Assembly (NCBI RefSeq): GCF_001027285.1
Contig: NZ_CP011509.1
Coordinates: 5,356,501-5,420,500 of the forward strand
Length of the DNA: 64,000 nt
Source: Archangium gephyra
GTDB lineage: Bacteria; Myxococcota; Myxococcia; Myxococcales; Myxococcaceae
Direction of reading: 5' to 3'
The notes beneath the pieces were generated by a model. The model did not search any database, was not told where the DNA came from, and saw only the letters and a list, made by a program, of their open reading frames with translations. This document shows positions 8,464-17,862 of this stretch, in pieces (position 1 is the first letter of the stretch; each line of letters opens with the position of its first letter). Made by a program: the position numbers and the translations under genes.

Positions 8464-9345
8464 ATGAAGGGAATCGTTCTCGCCGGTGGCTCCGGCACCC
8501 GCCTGTATCCGCTCACGCGCGTGGTCAGCAAGCAGCTGCTGCCCGTGTATGACAAGCCGATGATCTACTACCCGGTCACCACGCTGATGCTGGCGGGGAT
8601 CCGGGACATCCTGATCATCTCCACGCCCACGGATCTGCCGCGCTTCGAGGAGCTGCTCGGCAGCGGCAAGCAGTGGGGCGTGAACTTCCAGTACGCCGTG
8701 CAGCCCAGCCCGGACGGGCTCGCCCAGGCCTTCATCATCGGCCGCGAGTTCGTGGGCAAGGACAAGGTGTCGCTCATCCTCGGCGACAACATCTTCTACG
8801 GCCACGGCCTGAGCGAGCTGGTGCAGCGCGCCGCGGCGCGTGACTCGGGCGCCACCGTGTTCGGCTACTACGTGAAGGATCCCGAGCGCTACGGCGTGGT
8901 GGAGCTGGACGCGAGCAACCGCGCGCTCAGCCTCGAGGAGAAGCCGGCCCAGCCCAAGTCCCACTACGCGGTGACGGGCCTGTACTTCTACGACAACCAG
9001 GTGCTGGACATCGCGAAGAACCTCAAGCCCTCCGCGCGCGGCGAGCTGGAGATCACCGACGTCAACATCGCCTACCTGCGCCAGCAGCAGCTGCAGGTGG
9101 AGCTGATGGGCCGCGGCTACGCGTGGCTGGACACCGGCACCCACGAGTCGCTGATGGAGGCCTCCAACTTCATCCAGATCATCGAGCACCGCCAGGGCCT
9201 CAAGGTGGCGTGCCCCGAGGAGATCGCCTACCGCATGGGCTACATCACCGCGGCCCAGGTGGCCGAGCAGGCCCACCCCATGCGCAAGAACGAGTACGGG
9301 CGCTACCTGCTGGATCTCATCGAGAACAAGGGAGCCCGGACGTGA
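8464..9345 (+). CDS. rfbA: glucose-1-phosphate thymidylyltransferase
   Basis: 293 residues. It transfers dTMP from dTTP to glucose-1-phosphate to make dTDP-glucose, the entry and normally feedback-controlled step of the pathway. The N-terminus [18 protein letters not shown] is the nucleotide-binding signature, followed by [16 protein letters not shown] with the catalytic Lys. [11 protein letters not shown] holds the metal-binding Asp, and VVELD, EEKP and [10 protein letters not shown] are the sugar and allosteric-site motifs of RmlA. The ribosome-binding site GAGGAAAG is well spaced. The stop overlaps the GTG of rfbC by four bases, so the last two genes are translationally coupled. Confidence 0.97.
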   Translation: MKGIVLAGGSGTRLYPLTRVVSKQLLPVYDKPMIYYPVTTLMLAGIRDILIISTPTDLPRFEELLGSGKQWGVNFQYAVQPSPDGLAQAFIIGREFVGKDKVSLILGDNIFYGHGLSELVQRAAARDSGATVFGYYVKDPERYGVVELDASNRALSLEEKPAQPKSHYAVTGLYFYDNQVLDIAKNLKPSARGELEITDVNIAYLRQQQLQVELMGRGYAWLDTGTHESLMEASNFIQIIEHRQGLKVACPEEIAYRMGYITAAQVAEQAHPMRKNEYGRYLLDLIENKGART

Positions 9346-9893
9346 ACGTCCTGAAGACGGAGCTGCCCGGCGTCCTCATCCTCGAGCCCAAGCGCTTCGG
9401 CGATGATCGCGGCTTCTTCATGGAGATGTTCCATGCGAAGCGCTACGCGGAGGCCGGCATCCCCGGGCCCTTCGTGCAGGACAACTTCTCGCGCTCCGCC
9501 AAGGGCATCCTCCGCGGGCTGCACTTCCAGGAGCCCAACGCCCAGGGCAAGCTGGTGCAGGTGCTGGCCGGCGCCGTCTATGACGTGGCGGTGGATGTCC
9601 GCCGCGGCTCGCCCACCTTCGGGAAGTTCGTGGGCGTGGAGCTGAGCGCGGACAACCGGCGCCAGCTGTGGGTGCCGGCGGGCTTCGCGCACGGCTTCTG
9701 CGTCCTCTCCGAGAGCGCGGACTTCCACTACAAGTGCACGGACGTCTACACGCCCGCCTCCGAGCGCGGCATCGCCTGGAACGACCCGGATCTGGGCATT
9801 CCCTGGCCGGTGACGTCGCCGCTGCTGTCGCCCAAGGACGCGGCCGCTCCGCGTCTGAAGGACGCGCCGGTGCTGCCCGTCTACGTGGGCTGA
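9342..9893 (+). CDS. rfbC: dTDP-4-dehydrorhamnose 3,5-epimerase
   Basis: 183 residues from a GTG within the GTGA overlap with rfbA; this gives the normal RmlC length (~180). It epimerises C3 and C5 of dTDP-4-keto-6-deoxyglucose. The cupin core is evident: [15 protein letters not shown] near the N-terminus, [18 protein letters not shown] with the catalytic His at about residue 61, [15 protein letters not shown], and the catalytic Tyr at about residue 136 in DVYTP. It completes the four enzymes for dTDP-L-rhamnose. Its 3' end overlaps by 13 bases the 3' end of the converging glycosyltransferase gene. Confidence 0.96.
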   Translation: MNVLKTELPGVLILEPKRFGDDRGFFMEMFHAKRYAEAGIPGPFVQDNFSRSAKGILRGLHFQEPNAQGKLVQVLAGAVYDVAVDVRRGSPTFGKFVGVELSADNRRQLWVPAGFAHGFCVLSESADFHYKCTDVYTPASERGIAWNDPDLGIPWPVTSPLLSPKDAAAPRLKDAPVLPVYVG

Positions 9894-12187
9894 GCCCCAC
9901 TCTCCTCGCGGCCCGTGGCGTCGAGGGCGAATGCCTTCAGCGCCTCGGCCGTGTGGAGGATGGCCTTGTCCCAGGACAGCTCGCGCACGTAGACGAAGCC
10001 CGCGGCGATCTGCCGCTGGCGGTACGGCTCGTCCTCGAGCAGCCGGCACACCTCGTCGGCGATGCGCGTCACGTGGGGCGGCGCCAGCACCACGGCCCCC
10101 TCCGGGTAGGCGGCGCGGGTGCTCTCCACGTCCACGTCCACCACCGGGCAGCCACACGCCGCCATCTCCTGCGGCAGCAGGCTGTAGTTGGTGAAGGACA
10201 GGCACACGCCCACGTCGCAGCTGGAGAACAGCCGCCGCAGCTGCGCGAAGTCCAGGACGCCGTGCCCCACGAAGGGGAAGGGCAGGGCCGAGGGCGCCAC
10301 GTCCGCTCCGGCGATGTGGAGCTCCACCTCCGGGAAGCGCTCCTTCACCTTCTTCAGGGCGAGCGCGACGATCTGGAAGCCCCGGCGCGTGGTGTGCGGC
10401 CGCATGTAGGCGAAGACGCGGCGCGTGTCTCCCCCGAGGGCCGGCTCCGGGTAGTAGATGTCGTGGTCCACCGCCAGCGGGAAGCTCCGGGTGAACATGC
10501 CGTACTTCTCGTGCATCCGCCGCTCGAGCCAGGTGCCCGCCGTCAGCCCGTAGAAGCCGAAGTGGTAGGTGTCCTCCGCGAGCTGCCACTCGGCGCCCAT
10601 GGGGAAGAAGGCCGGCTCGTAGTCCTGGATGAAGTACGCCTTCGCCGGAGCGCAGGTGCTGGCCCGCACCGCGTAGGCCGTCTGCCACGCCGTGGCCATC
10701 ACGATGTCCGCCGGCTCCATCTCCCCCTCAAGGTGGCACACCGGCGCGGCGATGGGCGTGTACCACTCGTGCACCTGCGCCTGCAGCCGCATCGGCTCAC
10801 GCGCCATGTCGTCGCTGTCCACCAGGTACACCCGGCACCGATGGCCCATCCGCTCCAGGCGTTGGATGGTGCGGAAGATGGTCATCTGCCCGCCACCGCC
10901 CCGGCCGAAGGATGGCACCACCCAGTTGATGATCAGGTGCTCGGGATCCACCCGCCGCCGCCCGGCCGCCGTGGGCGGAGCGCTCGTGCGGGGGGGCTCG
11001 ATGAAGCGGTAGTGGCTGGCCTCCCACCAGCCCCGGGCGGGAGCGCGCGAGGCCCGCAGGGCGCGCCGGGCGTGGAGCAGCGTGGAGCTGAGGCCCTGGT
11101 GCTTGTATTGCCGGTAGCTGGCCACCGTCTTGCGGACGATCTGCGACGCCGTGCCGAGCTTGCCGTGCTCGGCCATCGAGTGCTCGTAGGTCTGCTTCAC
11201 GTCCTCCAGCAGCGAGGGGAGGTGGGACCGCTGCCCGGCGTCCCCCTTGAGCTCATGGTGCTGGGAGATGCGGCGCACGAGCGTCTCCGGCAGCAGCTCG
11301 TACCGGTCGCCGAGGAACCAGCCCAGCCCCTGGCCCATGTCGCGGCCGAGCGTGCGCACCGCCTTGGAGAAGCGGGCCCGGCGCACGTCCTGGACGGACT
11401 GCCGGAGCTTGTCGCGCAGCAGGGCGCGGATGCCGGGCAGGTGCGGTGGATCGAAGTACTCGCGGTGGAAGCGCGCCTCGTCGAAGGCGCGGCGGGCCTG
11501 CGTCAGCGGCGAATAGTTGTGGCTGTGCCGCACCACCGACCGGGGCGCGTAGGCCTTGATGTAGCCCGCCTCGAGCACGTCCGCGCCCCAGAGCTGATCC
11601 TCCATGAACTCCACGTCCCGGTAGGGGATGCGGGCCCAGACCGAGCGGCGGAGGGCGGCGTTGTTGTCGGAGAAGAAGCGGTAGTGGGCCTTGTGGGCCT
11701 CGTAGTGGGCCCAGCCCTCGGGGCCCGGGCGGATGCGGAACAGGGTGGTGTCCGCGCCGAACTGGGCGAAGTGCCGCTCCAGCATGAAGGCCTCGGAGGG
11801 GATGCAGCCGGGGTGCGGCTTGTGACGCCCGAAGACGCCGGCCACCTCCTCGTTCTCCCTCATGGGGGCGATCAGCTCCCGCAGCCACGCGGCGTCATCC
11901 GGCACGGCGTCCTGGGTGAGCAGCGCCACGAACGGCGCGTGGCTGTTCTGGATGGCCAGGTTGCGGGTGCGGCCGTGGCCGAAAGACGTGGGCTCTATCC
12001 GCAGCAGCCTCGCGGGGAACGAGCGGATGATGTCCACGGAGTCATCCCGGGAGCCGCTGTCCACGCAGAGGACTTCATAGGGGAAGTCCGTCTGTTGGGA
12101 GAAGACGGCGGCGAGGCACTCGCGCAGCAGCCCGCCCCCGTTCTTCACGGGGATGATGACGGTCACCAACGGGATGTCTTGCTTCAT
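9881..12187 (-). CDS. bifunctional rhamnosyltransferase-like glycosyltransferase: GT2 plus WsaF-like GT4
   Basis: 768 residues from the ATG at 12187. A further upstream in-frame start would only read the neighbouring gene in another frame. Residues ~6-270 are a GT2 domain (VTVIIPVKNGGGLLREC, then VDSGSRDDSVDIIR and SFGHGRTRNLAI) of the type found in rhamnosyltransferases. Residues ~400-750 are a GT4-like domain beginning INWVVPSFGRGGGGQMTIFR, continuing YFIQDYEPAFFPMG and RRGFQIVALALKKVKER. These match my memory of the rhamnosyltransferase WsaF from Geobacillus. The domain order is the reverse of the 2046-4184 protein. A neighbouring dTDP-rhamnose operon supports rhamnose as donor. The gene starts in an ATGA overlap with the stop of the 12184-14760 gene. 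Confidence 0.85.
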   Translation of the reverse strand: MKQDIPLVTVIIPVKNGGGLLRECLAAVFSQQTDFPYEVLCVDSGSRDDSVDIIRSFPARLLRIEPTSFGHGRTRNLAIQNSHAPFVALLTQDAVPDDAAWLRELIAPMRENEEVAGVFGRHKPHPGCIPSEAFMLERHFAQFGADTTLFRIRPGPEGWAHYEAHKAHYRFFSDNNAALRRSVWARIPYRDVEFMEDQLWGADVLEAGYIKAYAPRSVVRHSHNYSPLTQARRAFDEARFHREYFDPPHLPGIRALLRDKLRQSVQDVRRARFSKAVRTLGRDMGQGLGWFLGDRYELLPETLVRRISQHHELKGDAGQRSHLPSLLEDVKQTYEHSMAEHGKLGTASQIVRKTVASYRQYKHQGLSSTLLHARRALRASRAPARGWWEASHYRFIEPPRTSAPPTAAGRRRVDPEHLIINWVVPSFGRGGGGQMTIFRTIQRLERMGHRCRVYLVDSDDMAREPMRLQAQVHEWYTPIAAPVCHLEGEMEPADIVMATAWQTAYAVRASTCAPAKAYFIQDYEPAFFPMGAEWQLAEDTYHFGFYGLTAGTWLERRMHEKYGMFTRSFPLAVDHDIYYPEPALGGDTRRVFAYMRPHTTRRGFQIVALALKKVKERFPEVELHIAGADVAPSALPFPFVGHGVLDFAQLRRLFSSCDVGVCLSFTNYSLLPQEMAACGCPVVDVDVESTRAAYPEGAVVLAPPHVTRIADEVCRLLEDEPYRQRQIAAGFVYVRELSWDKAILHTAEALKAFALDATGREESGAQPT

Positions 12188-14760
12188 GGATTCGCTGCTC
12201 CGGCATCCAGCAGGCGGCGCGTGGCGGGCAACTCCCAGGCGAGCATCTGGAGCGCCAGCGCCTCCGGGGAGCGCTCGTCGGTGCGCAGGCCGCAGTTCAT
12301 GGCGCCCAGGGTGAGGTGGGGGTTGTAGAAGGGATCTCCTCCCGCCCGCATCCAGGGCCGGAAGGCGGCGTAGGACAACCAGGCGTCGCGATCCGGAATG
12401 CTGTCGAGCCGGCGCGTGGCCGACTCGTGGTGCACCAGCCGGGTGTGGGGCGTGTACACGCAGCGCAGCCCGCGCGAGATGATGCGCAGCGCCAGCTCCA
12501 CGTCGCTGCCCGAGACGTGGAAGCGCTCGTCGTACCCACCCACCGACTCGAAGACCTCGCGGCGCATCATCACGCACGCGCTGGTGACGGCCAGGTAGTC
12601 CCGGGTGTGATCCACGCGTCCGAAGGGCGTCCACGTCTCGTCGGGGCGATAGCGCCAGAAGGGGTGCGCCGCGAAGCCGCTGGGGCCGAGCACCACCCCG
12701 GCGTGTTGCACCACTCCATTGGGGAAGAGCAGCAGCGGCCCCACCAGGCCCACCTCCGGCCGCTGGGCCTGGGCGATGAGCTCCTCCAACCACGCCTCGT
12801 CCACCACCTCGATGTCGTTGTTGAGGAAGAGGAGCAGCTCGCCCTCGGCGTGGCGGGCCGCGAAGTTGTTGATGGCGGAGTAGTTGAAGGGGTGGTTCCA
12901 GGTGAGCTTGCGGATGCGGGGATCCTCCAGCTCGTCCAGCAGCGCGAACGTCCGCGGATCCACCGAGTTGTTGGAGACGAGGAGCAGCTCCCAGTGCTCC
13001 CACCGCGTCTTCGCGCGGAAGCTCCGCCAGAGCTGCGAGAGCAACTCCGGCTTGTCCTTGAAGGGAACGAGGATGGAGACGCGCGGCGTGCCCTTCACCC
13101 GGTGGCGCACGCGCAGCAGGCCCCCGCGCGTCGTCCACGCCTCGGCGTCCTCGCCGCAGCGCGAGAGGTGCTGCGAGAGCGCGAGGTGGGCCGGGGCGCT
13201 CACCACCTGGAAGGCCCGGGGCAGCTCCCTCCGGTGGTAGAGGACGGAGGGCACGTGGGCGATGGGGACCTGCTTCTCGGAAGCGCGCAGGACCAGGTCC
13301 ATCAACTCCGCGCCCTCGAAGCCGGCACGCACGCCCCCGAGCTCCTCGTGGAGCTCACGGCGCATGACGAGGAGCCGCGAGGCGTAGTTGCTCTCGCGCT
13401 GCATGTCGCGGCTCCAGTCCGGCTTGAAGAAGGGTCGACGCCGCTGGCCCGTGCCGTCCAGGCGGTCCTCGTCCGTGTAGAAGAGGCGGGCCTCGGGGCG
13501 TGCATGGAGGGCGAGCGCCAGCTCGGCGAGGGCGTGGGGCGCGAGCCGGTCCGCGGCATCCAGGAAGGCCACGGCCTCGCCCCGCGCGGCGGAGAGGGCC
13601 GCGTTGAGGGCGCCCGCAGTCCCCGAGCCGGCGGGGCTGGAGACGAAGCGGAGCCGCGAGTCCCGGGCTTGCTCGGCCGGGAGGTGCCCCCGTAACTCGG
13701 CCAGCCTCGGCTCCGGGCCGCCGATGACCAGCTCCCACGGCTCATGGGTCTGCGCCCACACCGAGGCGACGCACTCCCGCCAGTGCGCGGCGTCCACGGA
13801 GCCAGCGCCCACCACCACCGAGAAGGTGGCGCGGTGGGGCAGCTCGCGGGCCCGTTGCGTGGTGTCCCGCAGGTGTCGCGGCTCACGGGCCGCGCACCAC
13901 TGGCGGTACTCCTCGTCGCCCACCGCCGCGCCCAGGGCGAGCTGCCGGGCCAGCGCCTGGTTGGCTTGCCAGGTGAACTCCCGCTGGAGGGCGAGCAGCT
14001 CGCGCAGCGGAGCCGGCAGTTCCAGCTCTGGCGGGCACGGATCGGCCAGCCGCTCCAGTCTCGCCACCCACTGCTCCGCCTGGGCGCGCGCGGGCAGGGG
14101 TCCGCCGCTGTTGGCCGCGCAGAGCACCTCGATGGCCGTCTGGTTCCAGCTCCGCATCCGCTCGAACGCGGGCCGCAGGCGCCAGCGCACCGGCTCCAGA
14201 CAGGACCGCTTGGCCCATGTCACGGCCAGGGCGGACAGGCCGGTCCGGTGGGAGTGGACCTCTCCCCGCGATGGATCGGCGAGCGGCTCCAGCGTCCGGC
14301 GGATCCACGCGGGGACATCCTCATGATGCGAGACGGCGACCTGGGTGTGCGTGTCGCGGATGACGGCGAGCAGCCACGCATTGAAGGCGTGCTGCGGGCG
14401 GAGCAGCTCGGCCTGGAAGGGGCGCAGGAGCGTGCCGTGCGGCAGTTTGCCGAGGAGATCGGCATGGGCGTCGAGCGCGAGGGGCAGCTCCTGGAAGGAC
14501 GGGGGACCCCTGGGCGCACGCTGGCGCAGGTCGCGCAGCAGCTCGAGAAGCCTCCGCTCCGCGGTGGCGAGCTCCGGGTTGCTCGTGCCCTTCGCCCGCA
14601 GCTCTTCAACGAGGACGAACCACGCGCCCACCCGTTCCGCGAACTCCGGAGTCGATTCGCCGCCATCCGGTGGGAGCGCGAGGGGACCGGGGGGCTCCGT
14701 CCCGAGGACGGGGAGGCCGGTGCTCGCTCCCTTCGCCAGTGGCCGCGGATGCTTACTCAT
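12184..14760 (-). CDS. glycosyltransferase with two GT2 domains
   Basis: 858 residues. The first ~280 residues are helical and unrecognised. A first GT2 domain begins near TFSVVVGAGSVDAAHW and contains AVAFLDAADRLAPHALAELA, with FYTDEDRLDGTG, giving DxD-like acids. A second, better conserved GT2 domain begins RVSILVPFKDKPELLSQLW. It has NHPFNYSAINNFAA, LLLFLNNDIEVVDEAWLEEL and a GGYDERFHVSGSDVELALR tail. That second domain resembles rhamnosyl- and O-antigen transferases. It probably adds two or more residues to a growing chain at the cytoplasmic face of the membrane. It is the promoter-proximal gene of a two-gene minus-strand operon. The start ATG at 14760 faces a 219-base divergent region shared with the YihY gene. 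Confidence 0.85.
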   Translation of the reverse strand: MSKHPRPLAKGASTGLPVLGTEPPGPLALPPDGGESTPEFAERVGAWFVLVEELRAKGTSNPELATAERRLLELLRDLRQRAPRGPPSFQELPLALDAHADLLGKLPHGTLLRPFQAELLRPQHAFNAWLLAVIRDTHTQVAVSHHEDVPAWIRRTLEPLADPSRGEVHSHRTGLSALAVTWAKRSCLEPVRWRLRPAFERMRSWNQTAIEVLCAANSGGPLPARAQAEQWVARLERLADPCPPELELPAPLRELLALQREFTWQANQALARQLALGAAVGDEEYRQWCAAREPRHLRDTTQRARELPHRATFSVVVGAGSVDAAHWRECVASVWAQTHEPWELVIGGPEPRLAELRGHLPAEQARDSRLRFVSSPAGSGTAGALNAALSAARGEAVAFLDAADRLAPHALAELALALHARPEARLFYTDEDRLDGTGQRRRPFFKPDWSRDMQRESNYASRLLVMRRELHEELGGVRAGFEGAELMDLVLRASEKQVPIAHVPSVLYHRRELPRAFQVVSAPAHLALSQHLSRCGEDAEAWTTRGGLLRVRHRVKGTPRVSILVPFKDKPELLSQLWRSFRAKTRWEHWELLLVSNNSVDPRTFALLDELEDPRIRKLTWNHPFNYSAINNFAARHAEGELLLFLNNDIEVVDEAWLEELIAQAQRPEVGLVGPLLLFPNGVVQHAGVVLGPSGFAAHPFWRYRPDETWTPFGRVDHTRDYLAVTSACVMMRREVFESVGGYDERFHVSGSDVELALRIISRGLRCVYTPHTRLVHHESATRRLDSIPDRDAWLSYAAFRPWMRAGGDPFYNPHLTLGAMNCGLRTDERSPEALALQMLAWELPATRRLLDAGAANP

Positions 14761-14979
14761 GGGCGGGCTCTATACCTCATCCCCCGGGAGGACGGCCTCT
14801 GGCAGGGCGGTCTGGGAGGCCGGGATATGCTTGGGCCTCGGAGGGAAGTGGGAGCCCGGGAGAGGCCGCCCCGGATGCTCCGGGAGGAGGCGGGCAGACG
14901 GCGGGACGTGGCCAGCGGGCCGGGGTGGGGCAGGGGAGCGGAATGCGCATCCTTGGACTGTCACCTAGGAGGAGGCGCG
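14761..14979. promoter_or_regulatory. divergent intergenic region (GT operon / YihY gene)
   Basis: 219 bases between divergent starts. A strong ribosome-binding site (AGGAGGAGG, ~14967-14975) serves the plus-strand gene. I could not identify convincing promoter boxes or an operator; nothing else is evident here. Confidence 0.4.
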
Positions 14980-16017
14980 ATGGTGCTCCCGGGCAAGGGA
15001 ATGAGTTGGAAGGAGTTCTTCACCGAGCTGAAGAACGAATACAAGAACGACAAGATCAGCAACGTGGCCGGAGCCGTGACGTTCTTCGGTGTGCTGGCGC
15101 TGTTCCCATTCCTGCTGTTCCTCGTGGCGCTCGCGAGTCTCGTCATCGATCCGGCTCAGGCCCAGGTGCTCATCCAGGAGCTGGGCCGGGTGGCACCGGA
15201 GGCGGTGACGGAGATCGTCGGCCAGCGCCTGAAGGATCTGGCCGAGGGCAACAACGTGGGCCTGCTGACGATCGGTGCGTTGGGCGCGGTGTGGGCGGCC
15301 TCGGGCGGCGTGGTGGCGATGATGGACGCGCTCAACACCGTCTACGACGTGGAGGAGTCCCGGCCCTTCTGGAAGGTGCGCGGCACCGCCATCCTGGTGA
15401 CGCTCGGGGGCGCGGTGCTCTCCATCCTCGCCTCGCTGGCCATGGTGGCCACCCCGGCCGTCGCGAAGTTCCTCGGGGAGCCGCTCGGCACCGTCGTCAT
15501 GTGGCTGCGCCTGCCCTTCGCCGGCGTGCTGATGATGCTGGTCTGGGCGCTCATCTACTACCTGCTGCCGGACGTGAAGCAGTCCTTCAAGTTCATCACG
15601 CCCGGCTCGGTGGTGGGCGTCCTCATCTGGCTGGTCGCGTCCTGGGGCTTCTCGCTGTACGTGCGCAACTTCGGCAGCTACGACGCCAACTACGGCGCGC
15701 TCGGCGGTGTCATCGTCATGCTGCTGTGGATGTGGATCTCCTCGCAGGTCATCCTGCTGGGCGCGGAGATCAACGCCGTGCTCGAGCACAAGTCGCCCGA
15801 GGGCAAGTCTCCAGGCCAGAAGCGGCCGGGACAGGGCGGCCCGAACATGACCAAGGGACAGAAGCGGGAGCAGGAGCAGCAGGAGCTGGAGGATCGCCTG
15901 CGTCCCACGCCTCCGCGGCGGCCCGAGCCGGCCCGGATGACGCCGCTGGGGGCGGCGACCACCTGGGCCACGGGCTTCGGGCTGGGCTTGTTCCTCTTGC
16001 GCCGCGGCAACCGGTAG
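14980..16017 (+). CDS. YihY/virulence factor BrkB family membrane protein
   Basis: 345 residues from the ATG at 14980, preceded by AGGAGGAGG; an internal ATG at 15001 is a weaker alternative. The N-terminal region SWKEFFTELKNEYKNDKISN followed by a VAGAVTFFGVLALFPFLLFL helix is diagnostic of the YihY/BrkB family. Six hydrophobic segments lie between residues ~30 and 270, with the conserved LLWMWISSQVILLGAEINA near the end. This family was once called ribonuclease BN, but that assignment was wrong for YihY; its real function is unclear. A charged, Pro/Lys/Gln-rich tail (residues ~275-320) leads to a final hydrophobic stretch, WATGFGLGLFLL, that could be an extra membrane anchor. Confidence 0.85.
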   Translation: MVLPGKGMSWKEFFTELKNEYKNDKISNVAGAVTFFGVLALFPFLLFLVALASLVIDPAQAQVLIQELGRVAPEAVTEIVGQRLKDLAEGNNVGLLTIGALGAVWAASGGVVAMMDALNTVYDVEESRPFWKVRGTAILVTLGGAVLSILASLAMVATPAVAKFLGEPLGTVVMWLRLPFAGVLMMLVWALIYYLLPDVKQSFKFITPGSVVGVLIWLVASWGFSLYVRNFGSYDANYGALGGVIVMLLWMWISSQVILLGAEINAVLEHKSPEGKSPGQKRPGQGGPNMTKGQKREQEQQELEDRLRPTPPRRPEPARMTPLGAATTWATGFGLGLFLLRRGNR

Positions 16018-16056
16018 CGGCCCTCGCGGACGCGAGCGCGACGGCCCGCCGCCTGG

Positions 16057-17658
16057 CTAGCGACGCTGGGCGGCGTGGACGGGGTGCTTCTCGAGGAACT
16101 CGGCGAAGGTGCCGTTGAAGTCGTTGACCGGCTTGCCCTCCTCCAGGCTCCAGATGCGGGTGGCCACCTCGGAGATGAGCTCCTGGTCGTGCGTCACGAT
16201 GATGGCGGTGCCCTCGTACTTCTGGAGGCCGTCGGCCAGCGCGCTGATGGACTCCAGGTCCAGGTGGTTGGTGGGCTCGTCGAACACCAGCACGTTGTCC
16301 TGGTTGAGCATCAGCTTGCAGAGCAGCAGGCGCACCGTCTCACCACCGGACAGGGTGTCCGTGGGCTTCATCCGCTCGTCGCCCGCGAAGAGCATGCGGC
16401 CGAGCACCCCGGAGATCTCCTCGTTGGTGAGCTTGGTGTTGATGTCGCGCAGCCACTCGAAGGCCGTGGTGCCCTTGCGGATGGTGCCGTGGTGGTCCTG
16501 CGGCAGGTAGCCCATGGACGCCTGATGGCCCCAGGTGATCTTCCCGCCGCCGTCCGACTCCACCTGCCCGGCCAGCATCTTCACCAGGGTGGACTTGCCC
16601 ACGCCGTTGCGGCCGATGACGCAGATCTTCTCGCCCTTGCACACCAGGCCGCTGAAGGGGCGGATGACCTTCTGGCCGTCGTAGGTCTTCTGGATGGCCT
16701 CGAACTGCAGCGTCTGCTTGCCGCTGACCTGCTTCACATCGAAGCGGATGAAGGGCCGCGCGATGTTCGAGCGCTTGAGGTCATCCGACTTCAGCTTGTC
16801 GATCTGCTTGATGCGGCTCTGCACCTGGGAGGCGCGCGTACCGGCGTGGAAGCGGGCCACGAAGTCCTGCAGCTGGGCGATCTTCTTCTTCTTCTCGGAG
16901 GTCTCGGACTCGACCCGGCTGCGGATCTGCGCCTTCTGCCTCACCATGTCATCGTAGCCACCGTTGTACTGGATGATGGTCTCGTAATCGATGTCCGCGA
17001 TGTGCGTGCAGATGGTGTTGAGGAAGTGCCGGTCGTGGCTGATGGTGATGAGCACGCCCTCGAAGGCCATGAGGAACGTCTCCAGCCAGCGGATGGAGTC
17101 GATGTCCAGGTTGTTGGTGGGCTCGTCGAGCAGCAGGCCCTGGGGCTTGCCGAAGAGCGCCTGGGCCAGCAGCACGCGCAGCTTGAGGCCGCCGGTGAGC
17201 TGCTTCATGGGCCCCTCGTGGGTGGACGAGGGGATGCCGAGGCCCTCGAGCAGCGAGGCGGCCTCGGACTCGGCGCTGTAGCCGTCCTCCTCGGCGATGA
17301 CCATCTCCAGCTCGCCCAGGCGGTTGCCGTCCTCCTCGCTGATGTCGGACTTCGCGAGGATGGTGTCCTTCTCCTTCATCACGTCCCAGAGGGCCTTGTT
17401 GCCCATGAGGACGACGTCGAGGACGCGCTCATCCTCGTAGCGGAAGTGGTCCTGGCGGAGGATGCCCAGCTTCTTGGGCCGGGAGATGGTCCCCATGTCC
17501 GCTTCCTCGTCTCCGGCGAGGATCTTCATGAAGGTGGACTTGCCCGCCCCATTGGGGCCGGTGAGGCCGTAGCGGCGGCCGGGCGAGAAGGCGACGTTGA
17601 CCTCCTCGAAGAGCTTCTTGGGCCCGTAGGCCTTGGAGACGTTGATGATGGTGAACAT
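16057..17658 (-). CDS. ABC-F family ATPase, YbiT type
   Basis: 533 residues with two ATP-binding cassettes and no membrane segments. ABC-F proteins act on the ribosome E site rather than in transport. Cassette 1 has Walker A GPNGAGKS and Walker B LLLDEPTNNLDIDSIRW, but its signature is the altered LTGGLKLR. Cassette 2 has Walker A GRNGVGKS, signature LSGGE and Walker B VFDEPTNHLD. The interdomain linker contains a charged stretch (SETSEKKKKIAQLQDF) typical of the P-site tRNA interaction motif. Length (~530) and the degenerate first signature point to YbiT rather than EttA or Uup. It lies alone on the minus strand; its promoter should be in the ~200 bases up to 17862. Confidence 0.9.
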   Translation of the reverse strand: MFTIINVSKAYGPKKLFEEVNVAFSPGRRYGLTGPNGAGKSTFMKILAGDEEADMGTISRPKKLGILRQDHFRYEDERVLDVVLMGNKALWDVMKEKDTILAKSDISEEDGNRLGELEMVIAEEDGYSAESEAASLLEGLGIPSSTHEGPMKQLTGGLKLRVLLAQALFGKPQGLLLDEPTNNLDIDSIRWLETFLMAFEGVLITISHDRHFLNTICTHIADIDYETIIQYNGGYDDMVRQKAQIRSRVESETSEKKKKIAQLQDFVARFHAGTRASQVQSRIKQIDKLKSDDLKRSNIARPFIRFDVKQVSGKQTLQFEAIQKTYDGQKVIRPFSGLVCKGEKICVIGRNGVGKSTLVKMLAGQVESDGGGKITWGHQASMGYLPQDHHGTIRKGTTAFEWLRDINTKLTNEEISGVLGRMLFAGDERMKPTDTLSGGETVRLLLCKLMLNQDNVLVFDEPTNHLDLESISALADGLQKYEGTAIIVTHDQELISEVATRIWSLEEGKPVNDFNGTFAEFLEKHPVHAAQRR

Positions 17659-17813
17659 GGGGGGCGCTTTCTAGCGGAAGGGGTAGGCGGCCGAAAGGCG
17701 CGCGACACGTTGAATTCGCCGGGACCGGCGGTGAAGACCCCTTGTAACCCCACTTGCTGGGCTTTCTATGCCCCCGTCCACCCGGATTGGACCCGGGCGC
17801 GGGTCACCCGGGA

Positions 17814-17838
17814 CACCCGGCGGGCGCATGGCCGGGTG
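17814..17838. terminator. GC-rich hairpin downstream of the 674-residue protein gene
   Basis: CACCCGGC (17814-17821) pairs with GCCGGGTG (17831-17838) around a nine-base loop, 25 bases beyond the stop codon of the minus-strand gene ending at 17863. There is no T run. The rest of the 204-base gap shows no gene and should hold the promoter of the ABC-F gene. Confidence 0.45.
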
Positions 17839-17862
17839 CCCGGTGGACCAGGGAGTGCCGGC

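Noticed and set aside
6400-9276. 958-codon open frame on the minus strand over the rfb operon
   Set aside because: It lies wholly opposite rfbB, rfbD and rfbA, which are well conserved; composition is His/Arg/Leu-rich as expected for a shadow frame.
12188-13138. N-terminal extension of the 9881-12187 glycosyltransferase by over 300 residues
   Set aside because: The extension reads the neighbouring GT gene in another frame; the GT2 domain starts properly at the ATG at 12187 within an ATGA overlap.
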